Source of the DNA: Acidobacteriota bacterium
Lineage (GTDB): Bacteria; Acidobacteriota; Terriglobia; Bryobacterales; Bryobacteraceae
Length of the DNA: 36,425 nucleotides
NCBI GenBank assembly: GCA_025352795.1
Contig: JANXSF010000107.1
Location: 1 to 36,425 of the forward strand
Direction: 5' to 3'
A program made the position numbers and the translations under genes. The stretch's first letter is position 1. Each line of letters starts with the position of its first letter. Positions 23,539-32,107 of this stretch are shown piece by piece. A model generated the notes under the pieces. The model searched no databases, was not told the DNA's origin, and saw only the letters and a list, made by a program, of their open reading frames with translations.

Positions 23539-26500
23539 TTAGAACACAAACCGTACCTGCAACTGGAACATCCGTGGCGGGTCCACGTTGGCGAACGCTG
23601 GGAGCGCATTCGTCGCTGTCCCTACTGCCACCAACTGACCGAACGTCGGATTCGGTATGCCCGTATCGCCGTAAATAGTCTGCGCACGCCCCAGGTAGTT
23701 ACCGTGGTTGAACAGATTGAACCCTTCCAGCCTTAACAAAATGGTGGTCCGTTCCGATGGCTTAATGCGACTCTCAACGAACAGCCCAACCTCCGACGTC
23801 GCAGTGCCTCTGAATGCCGACTTCGCGATCACTTTGCCGTCAATCACTGGCCGATCATTATTCGCTCCGTCACCGTTGTTGTCAATGCCTGTCGTCGTGT
23901 TGAAAGGGCGCGCGGACGCGAACTGTGACACAGTGCCCACCGTGATGTGCAATGGCAACTGATAGGTCAAATGGATAACCGCGCGATGACGCTGGTCAAG
24001 CAGGCTAGGGCCACGTTCCACCTCGCCTAACCGCGCAATGTTGCCCTCGTTAGGAGCAATGCCGTTGCCGTCCGGTTCGCTGGTATTGGTCGTTTTTGAC
24101 AACGTGTAGCTGGCCGATGCATAGAACCGCCGATTGCCTCGATAGCTGACCTGCGTCTGCAAGCCGTCGTAGTCAGCAATGCCCAGATTCGTCAAAACGT
24201 TAACCTGACGCACCCCGCCATTTACAGGCAGGATAGGTCGAGTGGCGTTGGCCGCAGCCACGGTCCTGACTTGTCCAAACGCCGTGCGGTCGAAAGGTGC
24301 TGCAGCGTTCAAATCGACTGTACGATCCAGGTTGGTGACGTGCTGATGAACGTAATCGCCCCCGATGAAAAAGCCCTTCTTCACTTCGCTCTCTGCACCA
24401 AAGGACATCACCTGACTGCGAGGATTCGAAAGCTGATCGGGGTAGTTCGGCAGCTTGTCAAAGTTTAATCCATATTTCGCAAACTGAGCCCCGTAGAATG
24501 CCTGCTGCCCCGCCCTGATCGTAATATCGCGCGCAGGCAATTGCGATGCGGCGAGCGTCTTTGGATCAAACGAGAGCGGCAGACATGCTCCTGTCAGGCA
24601 CGTTGGAAAGCCCAGTTGCCCGGGAGTGGCTGTGTACGTAGTCAAACCATCCAGCCCACCAACCAGATATCCGGCCACTGCATTGGATCGAATCTGCGTG
24701 TAGTACATGCCATAGCCCCCGCGAATGGACAGGCGTGAATTGCCACCAGGATGCCAGCCGAAACCCAGGCGCGGGGCAAAGTTCTTGGTCGCACCGGTCA
24801 AGGTCTGGCGGTCGTAGCGAATCCCAAGGTCCACCGTAAGGTCGCGACGCAAGTGGATGCTATCCTGCACGAACCCGGTATAAAGCCACTGCGAAAGATT
24901 GTAGCTGTTGATGCCGAAATCAATCGGCTGCGTATAATTTTGGACATTAGCCAGCGTCAGTTGATCGAAAGGTGCCGTGGTCGCATTGAAGAAAGTGAAC
25001 GTGCCCAAAGTGGCGGTGCCAGGTTCGCTACCCGTGCCCCCTGACGTGTGATGGATAGCGGTTCCGCCAAGGCGAAGGTGATGAATGCCTCGTGACCATG
25101 ACAAGATATCCGAGAACTGTGCCTGACGACCAAAGAGGTTGGATGCTCGCGATTGCCCGATGGTGAACGGTACAGTCCCGGCCCGCGTGTAAGCGGTTGA
25201 GGGATTCTGCGCTTCCCACAGCGTGATCGGATCACCGTTCAAATAAGCAAATCGCGCCTCGTTGAGGAGGCTGGCATTGAGCACCGCCGTATGATTCACT
25301 TGGGCTGTCCAGGATCGTCGCGAGTACCTGCGCGCTACATTGGGAGCATTGGTACCGCCTACTGCGTCCTGCGGATTGTCGTCGGAAAACCGATCCAGAT
25401 TCATTCGAACCATCAGCGTCTGCCCCGGCGTCAACTTATGGTCCAACCGTCCGTTGAACAACGCCTGACGGTAGTGACCTGTGTAATCCAAGTGGCCATC
25501 GGTCGGCAATAGAAAGGTGGGCAATGCACTGGAAAGGAAAGTGGTCCGATTCTGCCGCGTATAATCGGCCGCCGCGAAGAAGAAAGTTTTGTCCTTAACC
25601 AGCGGCCCACCGATGGAACCGGAAACTTGGCTCAGCGCATCTGGAATGTCCACGGGATTGATCGCAGTGAGCGTGGTGGGTGTGACGCAACTTGCAACGG
25701 AAGGTGGGCAAAACCCATTCGTTGAAAACGTCTTCGACTGCCAACCGCCGGGACGATTCAGGTACACACCTTCGCCGTGGATAAGGTTGGTTCCGGACTT
25801 AGTGACAATGTTCAGCGCAGGTCCAGATGTCCAACCGTATTCGGAGGAAAACGCGTTGGAAAGCACAGTCATTTCCTGAATGGCACCAAGGGGAACTGTG
25901 GCGATCATGGTCTGACGCCCCCAACCTTCATCATTATTCGCACCGTCCAGAGTGACCGTGGTCTGACGTCGTCCACCAACCCCGGTAACGAAGTACGTGG
26001 CATTCACGAACAGATCGCCGGTGCCCTTGGCCTGCCGGAACGCGGCATTGAAGAGCGGCAGTGTCGAAACCTTACGGCCAAGGATTGGAGTCTGATCGAT
26101 TTGCTGGCTGTCGAACCGACGACCAATCTGCGCATCCGCACGCACGCCTTCGGCAGTGCCATAAACAATGACTTCAGCCTTGGCCGTGCCAATGATCAGC
26201 TTCACCTTCAAGGTGGCAGTTTCACCAGAGCGGAGTGTGATGTCCTTCAATTCCTCTTTATTAAATCCATCCTTGGACACGTTTAGCGTGTAAGTTCCCG
26301 TTAGCGGCAATGCGGAAATGGTGGCATTCCCATCATTTCCCGAAACCGCATCCCGCATGGCACCTGTGGCACTGTTCACCACCGAAACTTTGGCATCAGT
26401 GACAGCACCGCCAGTTTGATCGACCAGGGCAACAATCATGGTGGCAGTGTTGGGAGATTGGGCGACGACGGGGACGCCGACAACGGCGCAAAGGACAATC

Positions 26501-26562
26501 AAAACCCAAGATAGAACTTTCGCAAGGGGCAAGGCAGTAGTAAAAGGGGAAGGTTGAAGCAT
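23539..26562 (-). CDS. TonB-dependent receptor, Oar-like, with carboxypeptidase-regulatory domain
   Basis: This 1007-aa outer-membrane protein has a signal peptide at about residues 1-35 (VLIVLCAVVGVPVVAQ) and a carboxypeptidase-regulatory-like beta-sandwich at about 40-125 ('VDQTGGAVTDAKVSVVNSAT', 'LPLTGTYTLNVSKDGF'). The plug is at about 140-255 ('VTLDGANNDEGWG', 'EMTVLSNAFSSEYGWTSGPALNIVTKSG'). A long barrel ends in the aromatic outer-membrane signal FQLQVRFVF. Such receptors are abundant in Acidobacteriota, where they probably import polymers or oligosaccharides; the ligand is unknown. A 7-bp inverted repeat abuts the ATG. A relic of a second receptor's 3' end lies 0.7 kb downstream. Confidence 0.93.
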   Translation of the reverse strand: MLQPSPFTTALPLAKVLSWVLIVLCAVVGVPVVAQSPNTATMIVALVDQTGGAVTDAKVSVVNSATGAMRDAVSGNDGNATISALPLTGTYTLNVSKDGFNKEELKDITLRSGETATLKVKLIIGTAKAEVIVYGTAEGVRADAQIGRRFDSQQIDQTPILGRKVSTLPLFNAAFRQAKGTGDLFVNATYFVTGVGGRRQTTVTLDGANNDEGWGRQTMIATVPLGAIQEMTVLSNAFSSEYGWTSGPALNIVTKSGTNLIHGEGVYLNRPGGWQSKTFSTNGFCPPSVASCVTPTTLTAINPVDIPDALSQVSGSIGGPLVKDKTFFFAAADYTRQNRTTFLSSALPTFLLPTDGHLDYTGHYRQALFNGRLDHKLTPGQTLMVRMNLDRFSDDNPQDAVGGTNAPNVARRYSRRSWTAQVNHTAVLNASLLNEARFAYLNGDPITLWEAQNPSTAYTRAGTVPFTIGQSRASNLFGRQAQFSDILSWSRGIHHLRLGGTAIHHTSGGTGSEPGTATLGTFTFFNATTAPFDQLTLANVQNYTQPIDFGINSYNLSQWLYTGFVQDSIHLRRDLTVDLGIRYDRQTLTGATKNFAPRLGFGWHPGGNSRLSIRGGYGMYYTQIRSNAVAGYLVGGLDGLTTYTATPGQLGFPTCLTGACLPLSFDPKTLAASQLPARDITIRAGQQAFYGAQFAKYGLNFDKLPNYPDQLSNPRSQVMSFGAESEVKKGFFIGGDYVHQHVTNLDRTVDLNAAAPFDRTAFGQVRTVAAANATRPILPVNGGVRQVNVLTNLGIADYDGLQTQVSYRGNRRFYASASYTLSKTTNTSEPDGNGIAPNEGNIARLGEVERGPSLLDQRHRAVIHLTYQLPLHITVGTVSQFASARPFNTTTGIDNNGDGANNDRPVIDGKVIAKSAFRGTATSEVGLFVESRIKPSERTTILLRLEGFNLFNHGNYLGRAQTIYGDTGIPNPTFGQLVAVGTATNALPAFANVDPPRMFQLQVRFVF

Positions 26563-26578
26563 AATCTTCTAAAGATTA
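26562..26578. repeat. Inverted repeat abutting the TonB-receptor start
   Basis: TAATCTT-CTA-AAGATTA is a perfect 7-bp inverted repeat with a 3-nt centre at the receptor's start codon. It would form a small hairpin in the mRNA at the initiation site or act as an operator. The remaining gap to 26797 shows no gene. Confidence 0.35.
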
Positions 26579-26797
26579 CGATAAGAAAGGATTTACTACC
26601 AGCGATAGTAGTAAGCGAAAGCGGTAACACCTGGAATTTCTATGCGTTGAAGCCTAAAGTTGGAAGTTACCAAAATCGGTGGTATGCTGTTGATCAAAGC
26701 CATCGGTAAGATATGCTTTCAGATTGTGTTTCCAAATTCCGCGTTTTGAGATTAAGCTCGATCCCGTAAAAACAAACTTGGTCGTTTGGAGGGTTTT

Positions 26798-27622
26798 ATG
26801 TGTTTTTCAACAACGATTTTATTTGGCGATCGCAATTTGATTGCGCGCTATATTTCTTTAATCACGTTCCTGCCCCTAATCACATTTCTGTCCATTTCAT
26901 CGGGTTCGGCATATGGTGGAATTATCTTTGCCACCGGATTTGAGCCGCCCACTTACGCGCCCGGCAATATCGTCGGCCAAGATGGATGGGCTGAGTTCAA
27001 CGCTACTGATTCCTTCGATGCTGTGCAGACCACTTTAGTCAAATCCGGTTCACAGGCAGCCTGGGTAATCCCCGTTAAAAGCTCGATAGTACAAACTGGC
27101 ATGTACCACTCTGACTCAACTACTGGACCGCTGATTAATCTATCTGCAGATATCTTTCTGGCCAGCAGTTCTGCTCAAAACGAGTGGCAATTCGCTGGCC
27201 TTGGAGCCGGACTTACACCCTTTCTGGGTGGCATCGACGTGTTCGCAGATAACTCAATCCATCTGATTACTTCAGGGTTCACTCCGGTGGGTACATTCTC
27301 CAGAGACGTTTGGAACCACGTTGATTTCATCTTTAACATGACAACCCAGAAGTACAGTTTTTCCCTCAACGGTGCAAGTATTGCAACAGGCGTCGCGTTC
27401 TGCGGCGATAATGGCCCGTGCACTGGAGGAGCAACGATCAATACCTATGGGAGTTCCATTTTCGATGTCTTCGCTACTCTGAATTCAAATGACTTGGGAG
27501 CCATAGACAATTTCAATCTGTCGGTCAACAGCGCGCCCGAACCAAGTTCGATCCTGCTTTTCGCCTCGGGACTGGCTCTGATGGCGGCAAGGTATCGACG
27601 GTCGGCACTTCGGAAAAAGTGA
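26798..27622 (+). CDS. PEP-CTERM sorting-domain protein
   Basis: This 274-aa protein has a signal peptide whose hydrophobic core is ISLITFLPLITFLSISS (about residues 19-35). A body resembling a lectin/glucanase-like jelly roll follows ('FATGFEPPTYAPGNIVGQDGW', 'VWNHVDFIFNMTTQKYSFSLNGASI', 'AIDNFNLS'). The C terminus has the PEP-CTERM signal: APEPSS, the helix ILLFASGLALMAA and a basic end RYRRSALRKK. GGAGGG just upstream supports the ATG at 26798 over a TTG at 26786. It is presumably exported and processed by an exosortase encoded elsewhere. It stands alone, followed by a terminator hairpin. Confidence 0.88.
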   Translation: MCFSTTILFGDRNLIARYISLITFLPLITFLSISSGSAYGGIIFATGFEPPTYAPGNIVGQDGWAEFNATDSFDAVQTTLVKSGSQAAWVIPVKSSIVQTGMYHSDSTTGPLINLSADIFLASSSAQNEWQFAGLGAGLTPFLGGIDVFADNSIHLITSGFTPVGTFSRDVWNHVDFIFNMTTQKYSFSLNGASIATGVAFCGDNGPCTGGATINTYGSSIFDVFATLNSNDLGAIDNFNLSVNSAPEPSSILLFASGLALMAARYRRSALRKK

Positions 27623-27671
27623 AAGCACATAGTGCCGCGCGGCGAGGATATCTGCAAGTATCTTGTCGCGC

Positions 27672-27709
27672 AATCTTTTGCTGTACGGGCTGTCCGTGCA
27701 GCAAAGATT
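27672..27709 (+). terminator. Terminator-like hairpin after the PEP-CTERM gene
   Basis: AATCTTTTGCTG pairs with CAGCAAAGATT (one bulged T) and ACGG with CCGT around a 5-nt loop, about 16 pairs in all. It lies 50 bp past the stop of the PEP-CTERM gene. No U-tract follows on plus. It also lies just past the minus-strand ORF ending at 27733 and may serve both. Confidence 0.5.
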
Positions 27710-27732
27710 CGTAACCCACAATGATCACGTAT

Positions 27733-27924
27733 TTAACGTTGTAGCCGGGGAAAGATCACAATACATTTTTGAAGTCTTGGTACGCCCAGGGCGATGCCTT
27801 TCAGCGCGTAAGCGGCAGTAGTTAGTTCAGAAACAGCGTCCATCCGTTCATGTGCAGGACGACTTTGCCAGTACCGATACTCCTCAGCCTTCATTTCTTT
27901 ATAGCTCGTGTATTTGCGGATCAG
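27733..27924 (-). CDS. Small conserved-looking protein with CTG start
   Basis: Reading from CTG at 27924 gives 63 aa: (M)IRKYTSYKEMKAEEYRYWQ, then SRPAHERMDAVSELTTAAYA, and 'VPRLQKCIVIFPRLQR'. This pattern ('i..f.s..Em...e.ryWqsrp..eRmdav.elt..aY..kG....vpRLqr') is one I recall from small uncharacterised bacterial proteins of about 60-70 aa, some beside toxin-antitoxin-like genes. That is recall only. There is no ATG or GTG at the expected N terminus. The CTG overlaps the stop of the upstream ORF as CTGA, like the usual ATGA coupling. If CTG is not used, an internal ATG gives a 53-aa product. Confidence 0.45.
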   Translation of the reverse strand: MIRKYTSYKEMKAEEYRYWQSRPAHERMDAVSELTTAAYALKGIALGVPRLQKCIVIFPRLQR

Positions 27925-28052
27925 CTACATGCGTACGCTTGCAGATATGAATTATCTGGAAGCGACCTGCCACCGCGAATAATCTCTTCCAGAATGGAAA
28001 CCGAGATTGCCGCTCGATGTGCGTGAATCTCTTCAACGATCTCACCTTGCAT
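27921..28052 (-). CDS. Small hypothetical protein, partner of the CTG-start ORF
   Basis: From the ATG at 28052 the frame encodes MQGEIVEEIHAHRAAISVSI then LEEIIRGGRSLPDN and a tail ending YACS (43 aa). An in-frame TTG at 28103 would give 60 aa. The N-terminal 'EIVEEIHAHRAAI' resembles short bacterial proteins of the type 'd.IVeEvr..R.e.a..f.yDl..i', but the expected second half is not recognisable, so it may be decayed. Its TGA overlaps the CTG of the next ORF. It lies directly downstream of cysE on the same strand, within the 480-bp gap between cysE and the PEP-CTERM gene. Confidence 0.35.
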   Translation of the reverse strand: MQGEIVEEIHAHRAAISVSILEEIIRGGRSLPDNSYLQAYACS

Positions 28053-28104
28053 TTGATCATTCCATTTCTTCGGGAGTGCGCGGTTGATAGCGATGCTCTT
28101 CAAA

Positions 28105-28761
28105 TTACCGCTGATTCACTCGCGCTTCCCTCAACGCTTCCTTCAACTGAAACTCCAACTGCTCAATGCGAGCCGTCAAATCTGCCATTGCCTGACCCTC
28201 GGGATCGGGCAGTTTGCCGTGTTCCAATTGCTCTTCCGCGACCACACCGCGGGACCGCACCACGCGCCCAGGAACACCTACTACAGTCGAATGATCCGGC
28301 ACATTATGCACCACCACCGACCCCGCGCCGATCTTCGCGTGATTCCCAATAAAAATATTCCCCAAAACCTTGGCCCCGGTTCCAACCACTACGTTATTTC
28401 CCAGCGTTGGATGCCGTTTGCCCTGGTCTTTCCCTGTTCCACCCAAGGTAACCCCTTGATAAATCAACACATCATCTCCGATCTCAGCCGTCTGACCGAT
28501 CACTACACCCATGCCATGATCAATGAAAAATCGTCGACCAATGGTCGCTCCAGGGTGGATCTCAATCCCAGTAATTAACCGACTGAACTGGGATATCAGC
28601 CTTGGAATCAGCGGGATACCGGCATCGTAAAGCCGATGTGCCAGCCGATGCAGTAATACTGCGTGCACTCCGGGGTAACAAAGAAGGATCTCCACCACGC
28701 TCTTCGCAGCAGGATCCTCACGGAATACGGTTTCGATTTGTTCGCGAATTGCGCCAAACAT
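28105..28761 (-). CDS. cysE: Serine O-acetyltransferase
   Basis: This 218-aa protein transfers acetyl from acetyl-CoA to L-serine, the first step of cysteine synthesis. The N-terminal helical region ('[41 protein letters not shown]') leads into a left-handed beta-helix of hexapeptide repeats with '[46 protein letters not shown]'. His residues in IHPGA and IDHG lie at the active site in the family. A C-terminal coiled stretch ([15 protein letters not shown]) follows. An ATG at 28842 would overlap nuoA and add 27 atypical residues, so the ATG at 28761, where the family's N terminus begins, is chosen. Confidence 0.93.
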   Translation of the reverse strand: MFGAIREQIETVFREDPAAKSVVEILLCYPGVHAVLLHRLAHRLYDAGIPLIPRLISQFSRLITGIEIHPGATIGRRFFIDHGMGVVIGQTAEIGDDVLIYQGVTLGGTGKDQGKRHPTLGNNVVVGTGAKVLGNIFIGNHAKIGAGSVVVHNVPDHSTVVGVPGRVVRSRGVVAEEQLEHGKLPDPEGQAMADLTARIEQLEFQLKEALREARVNQR

Positions 28762-28826
28762 GCTTCTATAGATTATCGCGCTTATTAAAAGATGCAAGTT
28801 TACCCGGTACTGGACTTGGCTAAGGT

Positions 28827-28832
28827 TATAAT
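28827..28832 (+). promoter_or_regulatory. TATAAT box 8 nt before nuoA
   Basis: A consensus TATAAT ends 8 nt before the nuoA ATG at 28841, so a normal transcription start would fall at or within two bases of the start codon (leaderless), although AAGGGG lies between. It is the promoter candidate for the nuoA-to-protease gene run. Confidence 0.5.
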
Positions 28833-28840
28833 TAAGGGGC

Positions 28841-29197
28841 ATGCCGCAAGGCTACTTACCGATTTTCCTGTTCCTTATCATCGCCATGGCGTTTCCGGTC
28901 ATTGCCATCTTGACGGCGAAACTGGTCAGGCCCTCCTCTCCATCGAAACTTAAGCTGGAAGCGTACGAGTGTGGCATTGAAGCCGTAGGGAACTCCCGAG
29001 GTCGATATGCCGTGCGCTTCTACATCATCAGCATTCTATTTGTGATTTTCGATGTGGAAACAGTCTTCCTGTTTCCCTGGGCCGTCCGGTTTCACCAACT
29101 TGGTTGGTTTGGTGTCATAGAAATTGCTGTTTTTCTGGCAATTCTTATAGTCGGATACGTTTGGGTTTACAAAAAAGGAGCTCTTGAATGGGTGTAA
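28841..29197 (+). CDS. nuoA: NADH-quinone oxidoreductase subunit A
   Basis: This 118-aa membrane subunit of complex I has three transmembrane helices (about residues 5-27, 60-82 and 88-110). It shows the family hallmarks '[44 protein letters not shown]', including the YECG loop with its conserved Cys and the FDVE acidic motif. The length is usual. No nuoB or other complex I gene follows. Instead a secreted Ig-like protein gene overlaps its 3' end by 10 bp. Acidobacteriota often have split nuo operons, so this could be the detached subunit of a main complex or a second copy. Confidence 0.93.
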   Translation: MPQGYLPIFLFLIIAMAFPVIAILTAKLVRPSSPSKLKLEAYECGIEAVGNSRGRYAVRFYIISILFVIFDVETVFLFPWAVRFHQLGWFGVIEIAVFLAILIVGYVWVYKKGALEWV

Positions 29198-30909
29198 CAA
29201 AAACATTTAGATTGATCACCATAGCAGCGGCATTTTCGCTGGCGGCACTGCACGCACAGCCCCGCTTGCGACTTTCTTCCACAACCATCGGTCCAGTTAC
29301 CGTTGCCACTGGATCTAACGTAGCATCGCAATCCATTGAAGCTTCCAACGCCGGTAATGGAACGCTGAACTTGCAGGCTTCCTCATCCGCAGCCTGGTTA
29401 AAACCAACCGTTGGAGCTGGCCACAACTGTTCCATTTTGGGAGGGACCACCTGCCTCCCCATAGACATAGGGTTTAACGCCAATTCTCTGCTGGCAGGCA
29501 GCTATACCGGCATTATCACCGTTTCCGACCCCAATGCGATTGATGCCCCGCAAACCATCACCGTCACCTTAGCCGTTGGTGGAACTATTCCCAACTCCGT
29601 CAACTTATTCGTCGCCCCCAACGGATCGCAAGATTCCCTGGTTGTCTCTACCAATAAGCTGGTTCAAAGCACAGTGGTGGCACAAGGTGGAAATTGGCTT
29701 TCCTTCTCCTTCACCGGCGCATCCAGCTTTGCCTTTGCCCTTCCCTACACCATTTTGGCAAAGCACCAATCGGGGATGGCCGAGGGTTCTTACTCAGGCA
29801 GTGTGGCTTTATCGGCATCCGATCTTGCCGCAGATAACAAGACCGTAGCGGTGAACTTAACCGTCACGTCGCAACCAATTATTCAACTTTCCAGCAATTC
29901 CTTGCGAGTCTCTTCCTCATCAGGCGCATCCAAACGGCTCTTTCGATTCACCTACGCCAATCGCGGTTTAGGAGCGCTTACGTTGGGCGCTGTAACCGCT
30001 AGTGGTGGGGCTTGGCTGACCGTAGCATCCTACCCACAATTCAATATTTTCGACGTAACCATTGATTCCGGTGCGCTTGCTGCCGGAACCTACACTGGTT
30101 CCATAAGTGTAGCCAGCAACGCCATCAACGGCACACAAATAGTTCCTATTTCGTTGGATGTCTCAGCCCAAGCCGCACCTATTTCCAGACGCGTCGCCAA
30201 CAATGCCACCTTTTCCAGTGACGAAGACATTGCCCAGGGTACAATCGTCGCGTTATTTGGGGAGCAACTTACATACGCCGACCCCGTTTCCGCCACTGCC
30301 CTACCTCTTCCGCAAACTTTGGGCGGTTCGAGAGTGTTGGTGAACGGCATTCCAGCTCCGGTTTATTACACCCAATTCGATCAGATTAACTTCCAGATTC
30401 CTTACGATGCGGCCCTCGGTCTGGGTACAGTGCTCGTGGAACGCAATGGTCAGGCGGGGAATCAAGTTTCCATCCGCATTTCTGCCCGTGCACCTAAATT
30501 GCTGCGATTGGGCATTGGAGAATATGGAATTCTGGTCAACCAGGATCAATCGTTCCCCATTCCGGTTACGCAAGGCATCAATTCCCGACCGGCTAGAGTT
30601 GGCGATGTGCTAACCATGTACGCGCTTGGACTTGGACCTACAGTTCCCGCAGTTGTCAGTGGCGCGGCATCGCCCACAAATCCGCTGGCCAACGTGGTCA
30701 CCCCATCCACCGTCACTTTCGGAGCAGGAACAATAGGCCGTCAAGCCGACCCGGTAAAGCCGCAATTCATTGGACTGACTCCAAATTTTGTGGGCCTGTA
30801 TCAAATCAATGTGGCGGTTCCGGCTGATTCTCCTAAAGGCAATCGTATCGGAGTGGAACTGAATTTTGGTCAATTGACCAGCAATCGCGTGGAGATTGCT
30901 GTGCAATGA
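29188..30909 (+). CDS. Secreted BACON/Ig-like protein with acidobacterial C-terminal domain
   Basis: This 573-aa protein has a signal peptide (FRLITIAAAFSLAALHAQ, residues 7-24). Three BACON/Ig-like beta-sandwiches follow (about 25-130, 135-230 and 230-325), each with 'W L..' and 'aGsYtG.i.vs' elements. A TIGR03437-type C-terminal region covers about 330-573 ('IAQGTIVALFGEQLTY', 'LGGSRVLVNGIPAPVYYTQFDQINFQIPYD', 'GDVLTMYALGLGPTVPAV', 'GLYQINVAVP'). That domain is characteristic of Solibacter-like genomes. The start overlaps the end of nuoA and the stop overlaps the next ATG (ATGA), so it is embedded in an operon of cytoplasmic and membrane housekeeping genes. The function is unknown; carbohydrate or peptide binding at the cell surface is possible. 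Confidence 0.85.
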   Translation: MGVTKTFRLITIAAAFSLAALHAQPRLRLSSTTIGPVTVATGSNVASQSIEASNAGNGTLNLQASSSAAWLKPTVGAGHNCSILGGTTCLPIDIGFNANSLLAGSYTGIITVSDPNAIDAPQTITVTLAVGGTIPNSVNLFVAPNGSQDSLVVSTNKLVQSTVVAQGGNWLSFSFTGASSFAFALPYTILAKHQSGMAEGSYSGSVALSASDLAADNKTVAVNLTVTSQPIIQLSSNSLRVSSSSGASKRLFRFTYANRGLGALTLGAVTASGGAWLTVASYPQFNIFDVTIDSGALAAGTYTGSISVASNAINGTQIVPISLDVSAQAAPISRRVANNATFSSDEDIAQGTIVALFGEQLTYADPVSATALPLPQTLGGSRVLVNGIPAPVYYTQFDQINFQIPYDAALGLGTVLVERNGQAGNQVSIRISARAPKLLRLGIGEYGILVNQDQSFPIPVTQGINSRPARVGDVLTMYALGLGPTVPAVVSGAASPTNPLANVVTPSTVTFGAGTIGRQADPVKPQFIGLTPNFVGLYQINVAVPADSPKGNRIGVELNFGQLTSNRVEIAVQ

Positions 30910-32078
30910 CCGACCGCCTCTATTACAACGATTCCTACCTAATCGCATTTGAAGCAGAAGTAGAGGAGGCGGCGCACGATGGCCGCCGCCTCTATCTAAA
31001 CCGATCCGCCTTCTATCCCACATCCGGTGGGCAGCTAAACGACCTTGGGACCATTAACGGTGTCGCAATCCTTGACGTAATTGATGAAGAGGATCGATTG
31101 GCTCATGTACTTGCCGAACCACTGCCCGTTGGACCGATTCGCGGATTGATCGATTGGCAACGTCGGTTCGATCATATGCAACAGCACACCGGGCAGCACT
31201 TGCTCAGTGCCGTATTTGACAGCCTTTTGGGTGTGCGCACTGCCAGCGTTCATTTCGGGGATGTTTCTGCCACTGTGGACCTGGAAATTCCTTCGCTTTC
31301 CCCACTGCAGATCGAAGCGGTGGAACGCCGGGCGAATAAATTGGTGGCGGAGAATCGTATGGTCACCATCAGTTACGAAGATGCTGGGCAAGCCCAAGGA
31401 TTGCGCAAGGCCAGCGCCAGAGAAGGGATGCTGCGACTGATTTCCATAGCTGACTTAGACAAGAGTGCCTGCGGTGGAACCCATGTGCGGAATACCGGAG
31501 AAATTGGCCCCATCGTGCTGCGAAAGCTGGATAAGGTGCGCGGCAATGTTCGGGTAGAATTTCTTTGCGGCATGCGAGCCGTGGATCAAATTCGCAAAGA
31601 GTACGACGCTTTAAGCACCATTTCCCGTCATTTTTCCTGCCCTCCAGAAGACATTGCCCCAGCCGTAGCTGCTTTACTGGAACGGGTCAAGGATGTCGAT
31701 AAAACGGTGAAGGTATTGTCTTCAAAAGTGGCCCAGAGCGAAGGTCGCGACCTTTACACTGCCACCCCCCCGAACGCCGAAGGGATGCGCTTGGTCCGGC
31801 GGAGCATGGACACCGCCATCAATGACGATACCCGTATGCTGGCGCAAAACTTCGTAGCCCAAGGCAAAGCGGCAATCCTGTTGATTTCGGTGAATCCACC
31901 TGCTGCATTGCTTGCTTGCTCAAACGATTCCAACCTGCACGCCGGCAATCTTCTGAAAGCAGCTTTGACCTCAGCGGGCGGCAAAGGCGGCGGAAATAAT
32001 GCCCTGGCCCAAGGTAGCCTGCCTTCAAAAGAAGCAGCCGCTGTTGTGGAAACCGAACTGGCCAAGTACGGATTGTAG
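30906..32078 (+). CDS. AlaX-like alanyl-tRNA editing protein with DHHA1 domain
   Basis: This 390-aa protein has the trans-editing domain of AlaX/AlaRS, which hydrolyses Ser-tRNA(Ala) or Gly-tRNA(Ala). 'RSAFYPTSGGQLNDLG' (33-48), the zinc motif HTGQH (His94, His98) and 'CGGTHVRNTGEIG' (Cys189, His193) are all present. A coiled linker (about 240-280) leads to a DHHA1 domain with 'GGKGGGNNALAQGS' near 360-373, as in AlaRS C termini and long AlaX-L proteins. The AlaRS aminoacylation domain is absent. The ATG overlaps the preceding stop (ATGA). Confidence 0.9.
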   Translation: MTDRLYYNDSYLIAFEAEVEEAAHDGRRLYLNRSAFYPTSGGQLNDLGTINGVAILDVIDEEDRLAHVLAEPLPVGPIRGLIDWQRRFDHMQQHTGQHLLSAVFDSLLGVRTASVHFGDVSATVDLEIPSLSPLQIEAVERRANKLVAENRMVTISYEDAGQAQGLRKASAREGMLRLISIADLDKSACGGTHVRNTGEIGPIVLRKLDKVRGNVRVEFLCGMRAVDQIRKEYDALSTISRHFSCPPEDIAPAVAALLERVKDVDKTVKVLSSKVAQSEGRDLYTATPPNAEGMRLVRRSMDTAINDDTRMLAQNFVAQGKAAILLISVNPPAALLACSNDSNLHAGNLLKAALTSAGGKGGGNNALAQGSLPSKEAAAVVETELAKYGL

Positions 32079-32107
32079 CCAGTTCATCGTAAAGTTAGAG
32101 TAGGGCA

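Noticed and set aside
28762-28842. N-terminal extension of CysE to the ATG at 28842
   Set aside because: The 27 extra residues are not like serine acetyltransferases, the extension overlaps the nuoA start and removes the space for both promoters.
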